A DNA stretch of 64,000 bases, taken from contig OV884011.1 of NCBI GenBank assembly GCA_930367205.1, positions 88,645,474-88,709,473 on the forward strand. Direction: 5' to 3'. Positions 45,604 to 60,113 of the stretch are shown here, piece by piece. Below the pieces are notes generated by a model that did not search any database, had not been told where the DNA came from, and was given only the letters and a program-made list of their open reading frames with translations. The stretch is from Acanthosoma haemorrhoidale (taxonomy: Eukaryota > Arthropoda > Insecta > Hemiptera > Acanthosomatidae). Both the position numbers and the translations under genes were made by a program. Every line of letters begins with the position of its first letter. The stretch's first letter is position 1.

Positions 45604-48600
45604 ATAATTCAGAGTAGGACATTACAGGTCTTTTTGGTTTTATTTTGACAAGGATAAGTACAAAATATCATAAAAATCGTCATCATATAGAGGACTGAGG
45701 TTGTTTTATAGGGTGATATTATGCGACTGAATTTATGGCATTCGAGACAGCTTGTTATGATGACAACTCGGTGTCATTCAGAACAAATGGCGTTTCTATT
45801 GTTTTTAACATGTTTTAGCATGAGACTACACCTCTCTCGTCGAATTTCATAGCTTTAAGCAATTATATTCCACTTAAGTTCATGTACATAACGTACATAA
45901 TATATTATATGTCTGTTTGAATCATTTCATTATTCCGGTTTATCGATGATAAAAAGTGCGGTATATCTTTAACAAAAAAAAGCAGCATAAGACAAATTTA
46001 AAAAAACGTCGCTATCTTTAACTCCTCTTATTTCCCATCCGCTTTCCCTCTCTGAAGTAGTCTTAAATGGACCGTAATAAACTAGCGGGGAAAAGACCTA
46101 ATGAAAGGAGCCTGTTCAGAAAGAACAGTGGATAAAAACAACTTTTAGCGTCGGTCCCTTTGGAACGAGAGGGACTGCGGCTGGTAGTCGGCCATTATTT
46201 GTAATTAAACAGGAGACTATTAGAGGGAGATCTCAGGGCAAAAAGTGATTACACAGTTTGTCTCCTCGGCTCAGCCAGGACTCGTTTCATCCCTGGATCA
46301 AAAACCACGGATCCCAACAAAACTAGATGTACGCGCCACACACGTACTTGGATTTAAAGATTTTAGACTTCCGTGACGTCGGATATGTATTCAAAACTAA
46401 ATAGTGCTATCTGATACCTGTAGTAGAGTAAGTTTGGGCGACGAACATAAATTTAAAATAGGTAAGATCAACAACAATGAGCATAGACAACATACAACAA
46501 AATAACTCAAATACATAAATGGGATGAATCAGCAGAGCACTGGTGAATCTTATCCTGAGGGAATATACTGAAATATACATAAAACTCCTCTTACTTTTAA
46601 TTCAGCAGAGAGCAACCATATAACAGGATAGGAGAAGGTTACGAGGGTCATTTAGAACCTATGATCAATAGATTTACTATTTAATGTTTCTGCATGTTTC
46701 TATATGGATCTTCATGATAAACGTTTCGTCATTTTGACCATAAAATACGGCGATTGCCACAAATTATTAGAAGCGCCTCGACCTCTAGGTGAAGAACTAT
46801 TGACTCAAAAATAAACTGCACGACTTTAATTAGTGCTACCACAGGCCCAAAGATAGCTTTGGTTGAAAGGTGTTTACAAATATAATCCCAGCGACCCTGT
46901 CTCTGCACACAAAGAACTCGGCTCTACGCACAGGGCTACATAATATGAGCTTTGTCGCCGAAAACACTCCACAGAAGACAGACTGGAGTTATCAGAAATT
47001 GGGGAAAGTGAGAAGGTGTCCACATTCTAAACTTCAAAAGGGTGAATACTTCATTTACAGTTTTATTAATAATTAGCCCTAAAACAAATAAAAATATCTA
47101 ACGGTAGGAAAAGTGCTAATATCCGAAGAACGTGACGGCTAATTTAATAAATAAAGTGAAAAATGAAGTCCACATTAACATGACATTCGAGCATTCGTCA
47201 TTGTTACTGTGTGTTTTATTTTCTAATTGGAATCACCCTTCTTGATAATATTTCCATATTTTTCTGTTTATTCGCATTTTTTCGATCCATTAATAATATA
47301 TTTATCCATTTATATATATTTTCATCAAGAATAATGTCTGCCATGAATAAGTATTTTATTTTATCAAGGAGGTGCCTGAAGTCCTACGCTGAGTAGAAAA
47401 TTGGACACCTCCCACCCGGATCGGCAGAATCGTTAGCACGTGCGAGTAGCAGCGTGAGCTCTGAATGGCATGTGTGTAAAGTAAAGCAGACTGGTTTCTA
47501 GGTAGATATTTTTGTAGATAGACATGAACTCAACCTTCAACTACCACATAGGCTCATATCTATTTTGTCATAAATAAATTATGGTGTTTTTGGTGAACTG
47601 TACTATCCAATATAAGAAAAAAAAATACCATTGTTTTTCATTTGCATAAATCAGCACTTGACATCAATTTAAATAATTTGAATATTTTTCTGCTAGAAGA
47701 GAATGCCCATTTAAATGAGCTTATAAATCATTGTGAAATAATTTTTAAAAAATAGTATGTAAATACCCTATGTTATAACCGTTCAGGTAGGTCGGCGATC
47801 GTGACAACAGTGGCATGTCTAAATCTCTGATTCAGATGGTGGTGTGTGACTTGTTCAGTCCCCTTGGATGTCTGTATACCGAAACTCATTGCCGTTTTGG
47901 CGCAAAAGTCCATCCCTGTTGAGAATGTTTGTGAACATAACATAGGCGTCCTCCAAATGGCTGATAACCGATTGCTTGATTGTATAAGTAACTATACACG
48001 ATTGATGATAGAGGATAGTATAAGTCATTGGCAACTTGCACAAACGAAAAATCATCATCCATCTAACTCTCCATAAACGGACGGATCCCTAAAAAATTTG
48101 GTTTAATGGAACAGTCAAAGACTACCACTGTATGTTATCCTTATCGCTAGCTAGTGGTGAGAAATCGAAATAGTCACCCATAAACATATTATCATAAAGC
48201 ATTACGCTATTGTTGATTCAAGAATATGTATTTTTGCCTTACTTAAAAATTTTCTTGAGCGGCCTCACCATTTGTTACGTTAGAATGTCAAAATTTCAAA
48301 TTAAAGACTTACGCTGTATCGGTCGAATGAAGATAGAAGTATGAACGCTTAGCCATAGTCGAAAAGTCAAACATTGCCAAAACTTTCACTTTTGGTCCAG
48401 TGCAGATTCGCATTATGAACGTAGTCAAGAGCAAAATCTTGAGTGAGAATAACTAATAATATGATTCCTAGCATGGATCTTCCTTCAGAGTGATGTATGT
48501 GGTTTCAAAACCATTTTTCGAATATAGTGAAATGACTTGTGGTCCAGGCGAAAGATGGACATTCCATATAGACCTTTCCAATATATTTATTGATACATTC

Positions 48601-49728
48601 GTAGTACACGGCTTGATGGGATCATTGAAACTATTTGCTTGTAACATTTTTTTGTTTATTGTTCCCGTTATACTAGATACGTAAGGGAAGACTTGAGATT
48701 TTCACCGTATTTTGCCTTAGTAGGCGTAACTTTCTGCTCACCCTCCCACGTGGTTATAAGCAGTTTTTGTTTCACAATTGCGGAGGTGTGTGTGTGATGA
48801 AGTCAAAATGAGGACGTGATCAACATATGGCCAACACTCGTTTACACTGCTCCAAAACCGAAAATCGTTAGCATTTACTTCATGACTTCTTGAATGATAC
48901 CCGTTTCCATTTATTTATTTCTATAGATAAACATAGATATTATTATGAATGGCTTTAACGCCATTTTAATTAAATGTATTAATTATCTATTGTGGTATAT
49001 ATATGTTAATAGCGCACAATGATTTCATATTTTGCATCACCAGAATACTGGAGACAATTTTTTCACTACAAATTGTTACTTTAATTAGTTATGTAAATAA
49101 GCTAATTATTTATGGAATGCGGTAAATAAATAAAGGGTTGCTTGGCGAATGTGACCTCAGTCACGTCAGTTATATAATATTCGTTTTTAGCTGAAATGTG
49201 TAGTTCAGTTGAGACATATGGTCTACCCTTCCTTTGTTATTTTACAACCCGCCTAGCCCTAAACTACCTGCATCCAGCAACTCACTTCCAAAGCCCAACA
49301 CTTGTCCTTAAGTCTTCGTCAAGGAATGTTCTAGAGCTGTAATTCACTAATATTTGTATATATACCAGTGTTTTGATTGTTATCCATAATAAAGTTTTTT
49401 AAAATACTATCCTCCAACAAGATTATTTAACTGTCGTAAAGGAATGAGATGTACGAAAAAATAAAATATCTATTAACATCCAAAATTATTGTTAAACAGG
49501 AAGCCAAAAATATTACAACGCAATTATACATACTAAATGCCTAAACCTACTACCATGAACGCGTTCAAAGTTTTTTTTTTTTTAATTTTTGGAACCTGAC
49601 TGAATGAAATATATATGAAATGACGAATTATCATGTTTTAGATCAATCGTAAAAGTAAAATGAAAATGAATATTTACTTCCCTCATTAAATAGTTGTATT
49701 TGACGTTGAATCCGTGGCTCCGGGGAAT
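45604..49728. other. Intergenic sequence, no gene recognised; GC-richer block 46020-46360
   Basis: The 46.0-46.4 kb block is GC-richer, lacks repeats I can see and carries homeodomain-type TAATTA and TGATTA words. It could be a conserved regulatory element, but nothing proves this. The overlapping short frames on both strands at 47850-48080 show no domain. Confidence 0.35.
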
Positions 49729-50126
49729 CTTTATTGTGCTATAATTACAATCTGCCTTTTATAAGGCAATAAGTAATTAAGATAAATGCTCTCATTCATA
49801 CCATATTTACAGTTCATCATTCACTCGCTCATTCATATAATATCTACAGACAGCCCAGAGACCCCCCAAATCCACCGCGAAGAGAAAGTGGAGTCTTGGG
49901 AAGTCCCCCACGCTACTTCGTCAGCCGCGTCACCGGATACTAGCCAGTGGAGGCTGACCAAGAGCGCGAGAGCCACAAACGCTCAGGACATGATTGGAGA
50001 AACTGGCCATTGCCAGGACTCCCACTGTCACGCGTTTATAGCAGGTCACGAGGCCACTGCCGTTTCAGTCTCCGAGGAGGATTATAGGGATGAGTGGCGC
50101 AGTGCCCATCGGCTTAAAAGATATTA
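49729..50126 (-). repeat. Tail-bearing dispersed repeat, 50-kb copy (longest)
   Basis: Begins with the conserved tail (49729-49788). Shares 49729-49939 with the 33-kb copy and 49944-50030 with the 62-kb copy. On the minus strand the part 50100-49990 gives broken frames faintly like the C-terminal end of R1-type ORF2 proteins; I do not rely on this. A plus-strand frame 49786-50127 is open but resembles nothing known. It is most likely the 3' end of a non-LTR element. Confidence 0.7.
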
Positions 50127-50374
50127 AATTAGTTATTTCTATTATTGGCTCTGAAACGTAGCATAATCATGTTTTCGTATTAGCTTTAATTTGCTTTTTA
50201 TTTTTGAGTATCGGAATTCAAACAGCTTCTGGGTGATGAGATAAGGAAGTTTAAAAGTCAAAAGAAGAAAGTAAGTTTTTTGATAAAGAATCTGATTTAG
50301 CATAAATAAACCTAAGTTTTATCATAACCAAACCTTTAACTAACTTAGTTTATTAGGTTATTTCTGTTAACCTG

Positions 50375-51098
50375 GAGTTAAAAACTTTATACCGATCGAA
50401 TCATTTATACATACGATACTATAAATAAAGGCATTGTCGGAAATAGTGAGTTATAAAAGGGGCCTTATAAGATACAAATGTTTAAATTCAGTCATTCAGT
50501 ATCAAAATGTAATATGCTGTGTGAGTTAAAAACTTTATACCGATCGAATCGTATACAGAAACAGTATCTTAGATGTAAGGAATAAAGGCGATGGTACATC
50601 GTGCATGTTCAAATCAGAAATAATGAGTAATAAAAGGGGTATAATAACATTCAAATAATTCTATATCGTAACATAAAACAACGCAATATCTTATGTGCGT
50701 TATGTTGAGTTGAAAACTTTATGCTGATGGAATCGTCCAAACAATATCTTAGATGTCACGAATCAATTGCATCATTATTACGAAATATAGATTAGAACAG
50801 ATATAGGTGTGTGCATATATCTAGGGAATGAATATAGTGAGTGATAAAGGTGCCTTATACATACAAATATTTCAACGCATTCAATACCAAAAGACAAAGT
50901 GTAATATGAAGAGCTGCTTGATATATGAGATTAAAACCTAGTGATATTTTCATAAACGATATCTTAGAACACTATAATCGCCAGATAAAGGCGATGGTAG
51001 GACTGATATGTCCAAAACAGCCAATAATAAAGGTGCCTCATAACCATTAAATAAATAGACGCGCTCAAGTGACATCCGATATAGCGAAAGCAATGTGA
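50375..51098 (+). repeat. Diverged tandem array, four units of ~150-220 bp
   Basis: Units begin near 50375, 50523, 50707 and 50926 with GAGTTAAAAACTTTATACCG or variants. Internal words recur in order: ATATCTTAGA, AATAAAGGCGATGGTA, GTGAGTTATAAAAGG-GCCTTATA and CATTCA-TA-CAAAA. Unit lengths vary through insertions and deletions. It is non-coding: a decayed satellite/minisatellite or repeated regulatory module. Confidence 0.82.
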
Positions 51099-54000
51099 CT
51101 CAGTATTATTCTCGACGATGGGCCCGGTAGCTTGGCGCGATGACCCCGGGGTGTACGGGTCACCAGGAATGCCACGAGATGTCGGTTGTGACATAAACAA
51201 CATGTTTATTTATATTATGATAGTTACGCCCCGACCGTCGGTAAAGCAGACCTGTTAAGATTACTCATCGCTATTCTTCCTCATTATCCACTGCAGTGTG
51301 TTTTTATTGGATTCTATCCTACCGCTAATCGTTTTAAAAATAAATCAGCCGTTTATTTGTCCGGTAAGTAATTTTCCCTTCAGCAGTGCCATAAGCATCT
51401 TATGAATTAAATTTCTTACAATATTTGTAAGATTATTTTTTTTCCTAGAAAATACAAAAAAAAAATAGTTTTTTGTACACATTATCATTTCCGTCGATAT
51501 ATTAAATAACAATGCATTCTTTTATCAACTAATCAATAAATTTTTCTCAAAAGCAGTTGTACTAAAAAATATTCTATGATTAAATGATTACTAATATCCA
51601 TCTAAATTAGTTTTTAGTTGTTGCTACTTTTGGAGCTGATATCGATCAATCCTTAGGCAACATATCAACTAAAAATTAATTGATTATAATGCAATCAAGT
51701 TTAAATTTTTCCGATAATTTTTTTAAAAACGATGTTTCATTTGATGTAAAACCTCTGCTAATTGCTAACGTGTTATACCATGTCATTCAAATAAAATAAC
51801 GTAAATAAATAGCGATAGGTTATCAAGTGTAGTGTCAGTGCATTGTACTGCTTATAAGGTGTATGTGTATTAAACGTATTTTATTATGTAGTACGTTTAC
51901 GTATCATTATTATAATGCTTATAATATGTATGGGTCAAATGTGTGCAGCCGTAAAACCCTTGACATCTGCTTTAAAATTCGTTTAATATATTTTTTTTAC
52001 ATTTTTGGTTCTATGAATAGAAACCCTTATTTCAAGAAGGGGACCTGTATGTAGAACCGCATGTATGAGATTGATCTGTTTTCATACACTTTACAAATTA
52101 GTTTTATTATAAAATACCAACCACATTTTTTTCCTGAAGGCCACTGTCAGTTTAAACCTATCATCAGTGTTAGGACAAAAATATGGTAAATAATAAATAT
52201 TTGTTTGTTGAAAGAGACGTCAGTCTCGTCGAACGAAAAAGAAAACGCGTCGTAAAATTTTAGTCAAAAAAAAATTTATAACGTCCTCTCTACTCATTTT
52301 TGTAACAAAAAATATATATAACTACAGTTGTCAACAAAAATAATCAGAATTAAATTCGACAATTTACCAGTTTGAGCTCAGCTGTATTCGATAATTCATA
52401 ATCGTAGCATCTAGTACTAACAATGTATATTTTGATAGATATTTTCTTACGTTAGGTTAACGTCTTTTCTTATTCATCAATGTATCCAACGAGATATGGA
52501 TGTGTAGTTACCAACCCAGAAAGATAGAGCAATAGATAGTGATTTCTGTGATGGTACTATTAAAACCGAGTCAATATCTTTTTGAATTATAAAAAAATCT
52601 TCTTGGAATTGTTTTTTGGCATTAGCCTCAAAGTCTTTGTCAAAAAACAGTTTGAAAAAGAATAAAAAATCTATTAATTAGAAATATTTGATTAGTTTTA
52701 TTCTATAGGTAACAATAAACTACAATGTTGGGCTGCAACAAGAAAAAATCGAGTAACCAATACGTTCCATGTCAGTTTGGATGATGTTAATTGTCAATGC
52801 ACTAGCTGTTAGCAAATCATTTTTTTTAAACAGCCATTTTCAAATAAAATAATGTTTATTGGTAAACATTGTTTTTTTAACCATTTTCGTTTATACATAT
52901 TTTTTACTAAAAATATATTCTTGTCATACATTTTTTAAGTATATATCAATTGTTCTTAAGATAGAGCGAGCTAGCTGAAGCACCCCGCATGTATTTTTTG
53001 TTATCAGGATTGTTTGTCAACTTTATTATTAATTGCCGGTAAAATAGACTTACTTTGAGTAAAATAGAAAGATGGGTATCTTTGAAGATTGTGACCTTTT
53101 TATAGTCTCATAGGAAGGTCATGAAAATGAAAGGATCTAGCACTTATCTAGTCCGCCTGTTAATTGTAATTTGACCGCTTATTACATTCTATCTATCGTT
53201 GGTGTATTGTTTGGAAACTATTCTCTCCTCTCCGTCAAAGCATTTAATCCATTTAGACATCATGATCTTGTAGTTGTACCACAGTGGTTATTTTTTATAC
53301 TTTATTTGCCTTTGTAACAGTTATCTCAGAGATCAAGAAATGGATGATGTTTATATTCGTGGTTTTGTGTATAGTCGGTGACATAGTGAGTTTTTGAGAT
53401 ATATCTCCCGAAACAGATTTATAATATTAAAATCATATAATTGGCGTATCATATATTATCAACATTACTGCCTAAGAGTAAACATGTAATTATCATTTCT
53501 TATTTTTTTAAATACAACCGTAGTCGAAAGTGCTTATGAATAATATGCATATATTGTACTGTCACTTCAATAATTTTAGTATATAATTCTTTAAACAAAT
53601 GTTTTTATAATTTGATAATAAATCTTTATTTTAAGACAAATTACAATCTTCACTCGAAGATCAATAGACAATAGTGATAAAAGGTCGTGTTTATGCCATA
53701 TACCATATTTACATTTATACATGTGTGCATAGCTCCCAATTCCTCGTATACAAATATGTTCAAGAATCATCGTTGTTATTAGTAGGTGCAGCTTGTTTCA
53801 GATCATGTTTGAATAAAAGAGCGTGCAACTTGATATCTGCTGTACATATCTGCGCGCAGGCAAGTATTCCGCGTACCACTTGAACTCAATTCCCAGTTCA
53901 GGCTGATCAGAGAATATACGAATTACTATTTAGAATCGTCAAACAAAAGACGGCAATGTTATCAAATGCATTCATACACAGTTGCACGAGCGGCCCGTGG

Positions 54001-57000
54001 GTTTTATAAGAATTTATTTCCTTAAGAAACAACGCGAATAATTTCGAATGAGCTCCACGTCCTTCCATTGCTGCTCTGTGTGCGCCAAGCAAGCTGTCAG
54101 CCAAGATCGCAAACGTTAACTGAGTGCGGCCACACAAGCTCGTGGTACATTGTATGCTAATCTCAATACATCTCTCATAATTCCTGTGTCCATTCAATTC
54201 TATCCGGAGTCTAACGAGCAACTTTTGATATTAGTCTTAGCTTTCTATCAATTGGTCTGCTTTGTATCTGACGTCGCCTGTCAAATAATCATGTATTGTG
54301 ACCTTAGTTTGCATAACCTCTTTCCATATTAGGTTATAGATTTTAGGTAGTACAGTTTTAAAAAGTTTACGAACGAAGTGTATTTTTTTATTACTCCTTA
54401 TGTTCGTAATACAGTTGAACTAAAGATTTTAAGTTTCATGTTCAACGCAAAAACAACGTTTTTATGTCGGATTTAAACGTCAGTCTGATATTAACGGGTC
54501 ATTCATCTGCATAAATACAAACCATTTTTAAATAATCTCAAAATTATTTCGTAAAATTTCTCTCTGTATAATATAAATGCATTTAACTCTCTAACGGTAT
54601 TGATTGCATATTTTATAAATTCTTACATGATTACCACGTTAAATGAAACGGCAATATAGAAAATAGGGATCTAGTTTGGAAATTTCTGTCTTTGAGCTAC
54701 TACAGTAGTCCCTCCTGTTACAAAAATACATCCCGGGAATGCTGCTATTTCAGGTTCTTTCGCTCTCATTAAAGCTAGTCCAGCACGATTGCATAGGATT
54801 CACAAGCAAATTTTGATATGATAAATCGATTTTGATCGATAAATTTGATATGGGCAGATATGACTCTAAAGCAAATTCCAGGAACGTAGAAAGTACGTGA
54901 TGATTGAGCCTGGTTATAGCCGCGATGATGTTGGTGCTGGTAGGAAATTGCATATTCACTGGAGGCTATACACGAAACCATGCTCGCTATATGCTGTGAA
55001 GCAGTTCATGTTTAATTCAGAAGCCGGCTGAGAACAATCTTGCTTTGGAGCAATACAAGAACTGGTCCCAACATAGGATTTTTAACATATTTTTCTTCGC
55101 TCAATTTAACTAGATCTGAATTCCGTTCTCGGAAAAAAATAATTTGTTTATTTCTTATAAATAAATTCGCTAGTGTATTGTTTTATTTATTTTGTAATAA
55201 TAATCTTGAAATATTTGTCTTTTTGGGGTTTTCTTTGGTTATAAGACGCGTTGAATTTAATTCGTTTTTGTTGCAAGAAAATACGCAGATATTGAGTGAA
55301 GGTGATCAGTAGTTTTGCGTTGAAATCTTATCTCCTAGATGCTACATGTTTAAATCTTTAATCAGAAACTTAATTTAAAACAACCTTAATCGTCATATAT
55401 TAGTGTTTAATGGATTAAAATGATTATTTTAAACATATATATAAAGGTTAATGGGTAGCCGTGATAATTTAAGAAATAGTGGATTATTTATTCTGATATT
55501 GACTTTCGTTGTTAAAAGTAACACATTTTAGATCGGCTGTGGCTGATAAAAAGAAAGGTATTCGATACATACAGTATCTTTAAGATTCTTATTTAGCATG
55601 TCGACAGGTTCTCTAGATTTATACCTAGAATGAAATTTTTAAATCATTCAAAGCCAATCTAAGATTGTCCTGAATCTCTAAATGAGAGCGCGAAAATCAG
55701 CATTACCGAAACTACAAGGTATCTGATAAGTAAACAAAGATGGTCGAATGCGTCGTAGAATATTTTTCAGAAGTAAGGAGAACATGAGGAAAAATTAAAA
55801 AACTGATGAAGTTGATTATACTTTTCTGCATTGGTTTTTATAGAAATACAATAGAAAATTACTAAAGTATCGTCGTTATTTTTCCCTTAAGGTAAATATA
55901 TTACCGGCCTCTTGGCTAACACTGTTCCTTGCCCTAAGAGAAGACGGTAGTAAGACCACGATAATAGGATACTTCCCGAGGACTTTCCTAGATACAAATG
56001 GTAATTCCTTATCCTGGTGATCCGTATATCGGATGCGAGAGATAATTCCGCTTGATCTGGCCGAACATGTGGGGCTTTCATACACAGTCAGAGCGGAGCA
56101 CATTTACACAGCCAAGGCCCACTTCCAGTTCCGCATATGTTAATCCGCTTGCTAACAGCTGGGCCCTGAGGGACAGGTGCCCGGCCACATTGTGCCTCGC
56201 ACGTCTCTCCATCAAACCGCCTCTAAGATGGAATCCGTTAGAATTCCGCGTCACTTCTTGATAGTTACTCCTATAATTTATTTCATACCTTTTAATTTTC
56301 GTAAACCACTGCTATAGTATACTTAGATATCCTTTTTATATCACGGAGTGTCCAACAAGGCAACAGTATAATTTTCAAAAAGTTAATTGAGTATGCAGAA
56401 TCACAAAACCAACGCTTTCCATGATTTTACTAATTCTCCTTTCTTTACTGATTCTTTGAATATTATACAATTATATTCTTACACATCCATCTCCTTAATG
56501 TGATTTTATTTTTATTGTAAGTTCAATCTACTTAACATACAACTGTACATCAGAACATCGATATATGTCTTAAATTCAAAGTCTTAAATTACTCAACACA
56601 ATATGCTAGGGAAAAAAAAAGTTTTTTTCGTTGTATAACAGCCAAATTAACTTCACAAGGATACCTATTAAGTTCTTCTTTTATTTTTAGTTTCACAATT
56701 ACTAACAAATCCAGCATATAACTAAACAGTGGGATAATATATTTAATTTGACAGTATAATAATAATAATTAAAATTGAATGTTGTATCATATTAATAAAT
56801 CTTGCGTTTCTAGCGATGGAATATACCACGGAGAGACGGACTTTTTAATTATACCCTTTAACCGGCACTAAACATATGCACTCAGTTTGGTACTATTTTT
56901 TTTTTTTTAATTCCCAAGTAGTCTATTGGGGCACCTGCTAATTTATCATAGAGCTACCTGGTCTTATTCTAAATATCACTGAGTCATTATTATCATCTAT

Positions 57001-58390
57001 GTTTGTAAAACAGAAATTGAGTTAAAATTGTGAAAACGATTTTAATAACTAATAGCGTATCGAGCCTCCCAGAATAATATTTCTTTAAGTATTAATTACT
57101 AATATTAGAGGGAACTACACCACTAGGAAAACTGATTTTGTTTATTTCACTTTACCTTGTAATCGATTTAAAAATGAATTGTGTACAGCTACGTAAATAT
57201 GATCTACTGTTGCATAAGATTTCTAGTAAATACTGCCATCATTATAGGGTAACTCTAACTAATTTAAATATCAGATAAGATCCGATTTGTTTTTACTAAG
57301 CCAGTAAGAAGCTAGAAGTCGTAGTTAGTAAATTCTTATTGCATTTATTGAGTGCATATTAGTGACTATACTCACATATCGTTATTATAAGTAGTGGCAG
57401 GTAGGCGGTCTTTCTTACCTGAAAAAAATAAAAAAATGCTTGATTATATGATTATGGCCCAAAAAACAATTTTAAATTGAATCGCACAAACATATTTTGA
57501 TACGTGTAATGGTAAGTGATCGATTATGTGTCGAAAGTTATTAATTCAACAAAAATGCGTGTAAATTTTGATAAGTTTTTTATTTAATCTATATCTTCAC
57601 TTTTATGTACGAAGCTGCTGTGACAAATGTTATACGCACTGACATAAGTACTATCCCAGGCACCCAAGTACCAGCTACACTAACTAGGAGAGATGATGTA
57701 GGTCCACCTCAGGCGAAATCTTTTTCCACTTTCAAAATTTTATATGTGTAACTGTTCTAAACACAACAATCAAAGCGTTGGAACAAACTGGCAAGCGCCA
57801 AAAATATAGGTTAGAAAACTTTGTTCCCAATATGTTATCTGTTAAGAATTTGTATAAAAATATCCATCAGAATCGCTACAGTTCGTTTGCTAAGATAACG
57901 CAAGATCTCCAAAAATAAGATTGTAAGAAGAAAACTTGTACAAGTCAAGTCACGAGTCCAAAGATCTGTGACGTTATAAGTACACGATAAGTGGTGATAA
58001 GGGTGGGGTTAATATGTGGGGGACACATCTTACCCCATGCCCCACAACTCGGAGACTTACTCTTTCCCAACGGAAAGAACTTTTCCAAATTAAAATTTAT
58101 CTTCCTTCCAAAATTAGTTCAGTGATCAACATATTTCGAAATCTCGTTATAATTTCCATGGAAAACGACAAACTATATAAATTTAAAAAAAGTCTTTCAG
58201 GACTTTTCTCACAAAAAATTAATATTTAAACACTACTGTCGGTTTAAAAGTTTTTTTAAATTTATTTATGTATAGTAATTATTAAAATAACCCTCTCAGT
58301 TCAATCAAACAATTGATTAATTGGCCACTCTTGGCTGTGCTAGCAGCGATTGATTGGAAAATCCTCCTCAGGTGGTAGGTACGTCACGTA
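51099..58390. other. Intergenic sequence, no gene recognised
   Basis: Mostly AT-rich. GC-richer patches are at 51110-51180, 54040-54150 and 56030-56270. None has a recognisable domain. Short frames at 54750-54981 and 55876-56261 overlap on both strands or in two frames and look accidental. Confidence 0.35.
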
Positions 58391-58552
58391 AGCGAAATCG
58401 ACTTATAACACTTACGACTTAACTTACTTGTTTGACTTTTTTGATTATCTAGTAGTTCCTTACAATTACACAGTATAATTACTTTACTACTGACATTTAC
58501 AATTACTTTAGATTTAATTTTTTATTATCTCCCAATAGTTCTGGACGTATTG
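58391..58552 (+). repeat. Diverged direct repeat Z, copy 1
   Basis: Shares GCGAAATCGACTT, TTGATTATCTAGTAGTT, CTTACAATTACA and ACTTTAGATTTAA with 59634-59778. It is non-coding. Confidence 0.78.
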
Positions 58553-59633
58553 TATGCCACTGCAGTTGATGTGTAAACTATGCAATAGTGCCATTTGTTT
58601 GGTTGCTTTCATAGTAATATGCGATCGTCATTAGTGTTTCTGAAGGTTGTAGGAGAGCAGACCTAAGAATGATTCAATCTATTTGAAAATGTTATGATTT
58701 ATTCCATATAGCCTGGAAACATTTTGAACTTAGGTCCCAGCTACAAAAGTGGGTAATCTGAAAAAGGCAATTATCATGTGCTTTTTAAAACATTTTCCAG
58801 GCTCAGTTAGTTTTTGGTTTTGAGAAAAAATACAGGGTGTACATTTTGGCCAACACATCTGGCGAATCGCGCGCCAACATGTTCTGAATCCGTTCACGTT
58901 AGCGTCCGTTCGCCTCTCCGATTATCAAGGACAGGACAGGATGGATGTCGTGAGTCATTGGCGTGCCAAGGGTGTGACTGTGCACGTCAATGGTTCTCAG
59001 TAGATTTGTAAGGCTCGTCATCAGAGCCCATTCATAATGCCTACTACGGTATTAGTTTTCCCCATTTCGATTCAGTGGGCAATAGGTTATATTCTCCGTG
59101 CTTTAAATCCTTAAAATTCATCCATGTTCTGAATGTTTCTTTATTGTAACTTCAGTTTAATAAAAACTATACCGATGGTGTAATTATAATTACATTATTT
59201 TTCACCATATTGATTAGTGTGCCGTTTTTAACAACCAATCTCCGTAAAATGAAATGATACTATTTGGAACGAGAATCGGCCGATCATCACATTCTTTTTT
59301 TTTTCCGCATTATAGCACAACACATGTTTTATATATACCAAATTATTGTTTAAATTATTTATCTATGAACTAAATTGTATTTTGTTTGAGTTTTGAACAT
59401 TTTAAAGTCAAGAATGTGACTAATTTATATAATTTATTTATTTACTTCTTCATTTTATTTGATATAGCACATATATACTATACTATATTTTACAAATATA
59501 GCGGGATGAAAGTCTAATGAATAGAAATAATTGAAGATATTTACACACACACACTACTGAATAATGACAATTATATCCTACATGATTGAAAGTGGAACCT
59601 CACCCAACAAGAAGGTAATTTCACAACTACAGT
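58553..59633. other. Sequence between Z repeats, no gene recognised
   Basis: ACAGGGTGTACATTTTGGCC at 58832-58851 begins a GC-richer block to about 59010. It resembles the kind of terminus some DNA transposons have, but no matching inverse end was found. Confidence 0.3.
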
Positions 59634-59778
59634 TCGCGAAATCGACTTCTAACATTTGATTGGCTCTATTGATTATCTAGTAGTTTCTTACAATTACATG
59701 GCAGATGTTCCTTATGTACTGTAAAAGTAATTAACTTTAGATTTAAAATGTTTCCCAAAGATTATGGAAGTATCGTAA
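59634..59778 (+). repeat. Diverged direct repeat Z, copy 2
   Basis: Second copy of the 58391-58552 sequence, about 1.24 kb downstream, same orientation. Confidence 0.78.
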
Positions 59779-60113
59779 AACATTCAAATTTATTTGAACC
59801 AAACTGTAATTATATCCTTTATTTCATGTAAATATTATGTTTATTCTGCAAATATTTTGTTTAAGTCTAAACTTACAACAACCAAAGTCAGTTGCTTGGC
59901 TGAAAATTGAATAATATATTTCAATTCGACTAGAAATAATCAAGGTATCAGCTGTTTCTTACTTGTTTCATTTAGCTTAAACCAACGTTCAATAAATTGA
60001 GCGCTCTTCCTCTACCTCCAACAAGTATCATTTGCTGAATTTTCCTCTCAAACAAATTCTCGTCTTGAGAGTTTTATTTTGGCTTTTGCGATCTTAATTG
60101 TCTCAGTAGGAGG
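59779..60113. other. AT-rich intergenic sequence, no gene recognised
   Basis: Nothing assignable. Confidence 0.3.

Noticed and set aside
47846..48076. Overlapping frames on both strands (76 and 67 codons)
   Set aside because: No domain, no supporting context; overlapping open frames of this size arise by chance.
55876..56261. Frames on both strands with CAGGTG-type words
   Set aside because: No protein domain; kept only as a GC-richer patch.
58814..59011. 65-codon plus-strand frame with ACAGGGTGTACA at its start
   Set aside because: No transposase similarity and no matching opposite terminus.
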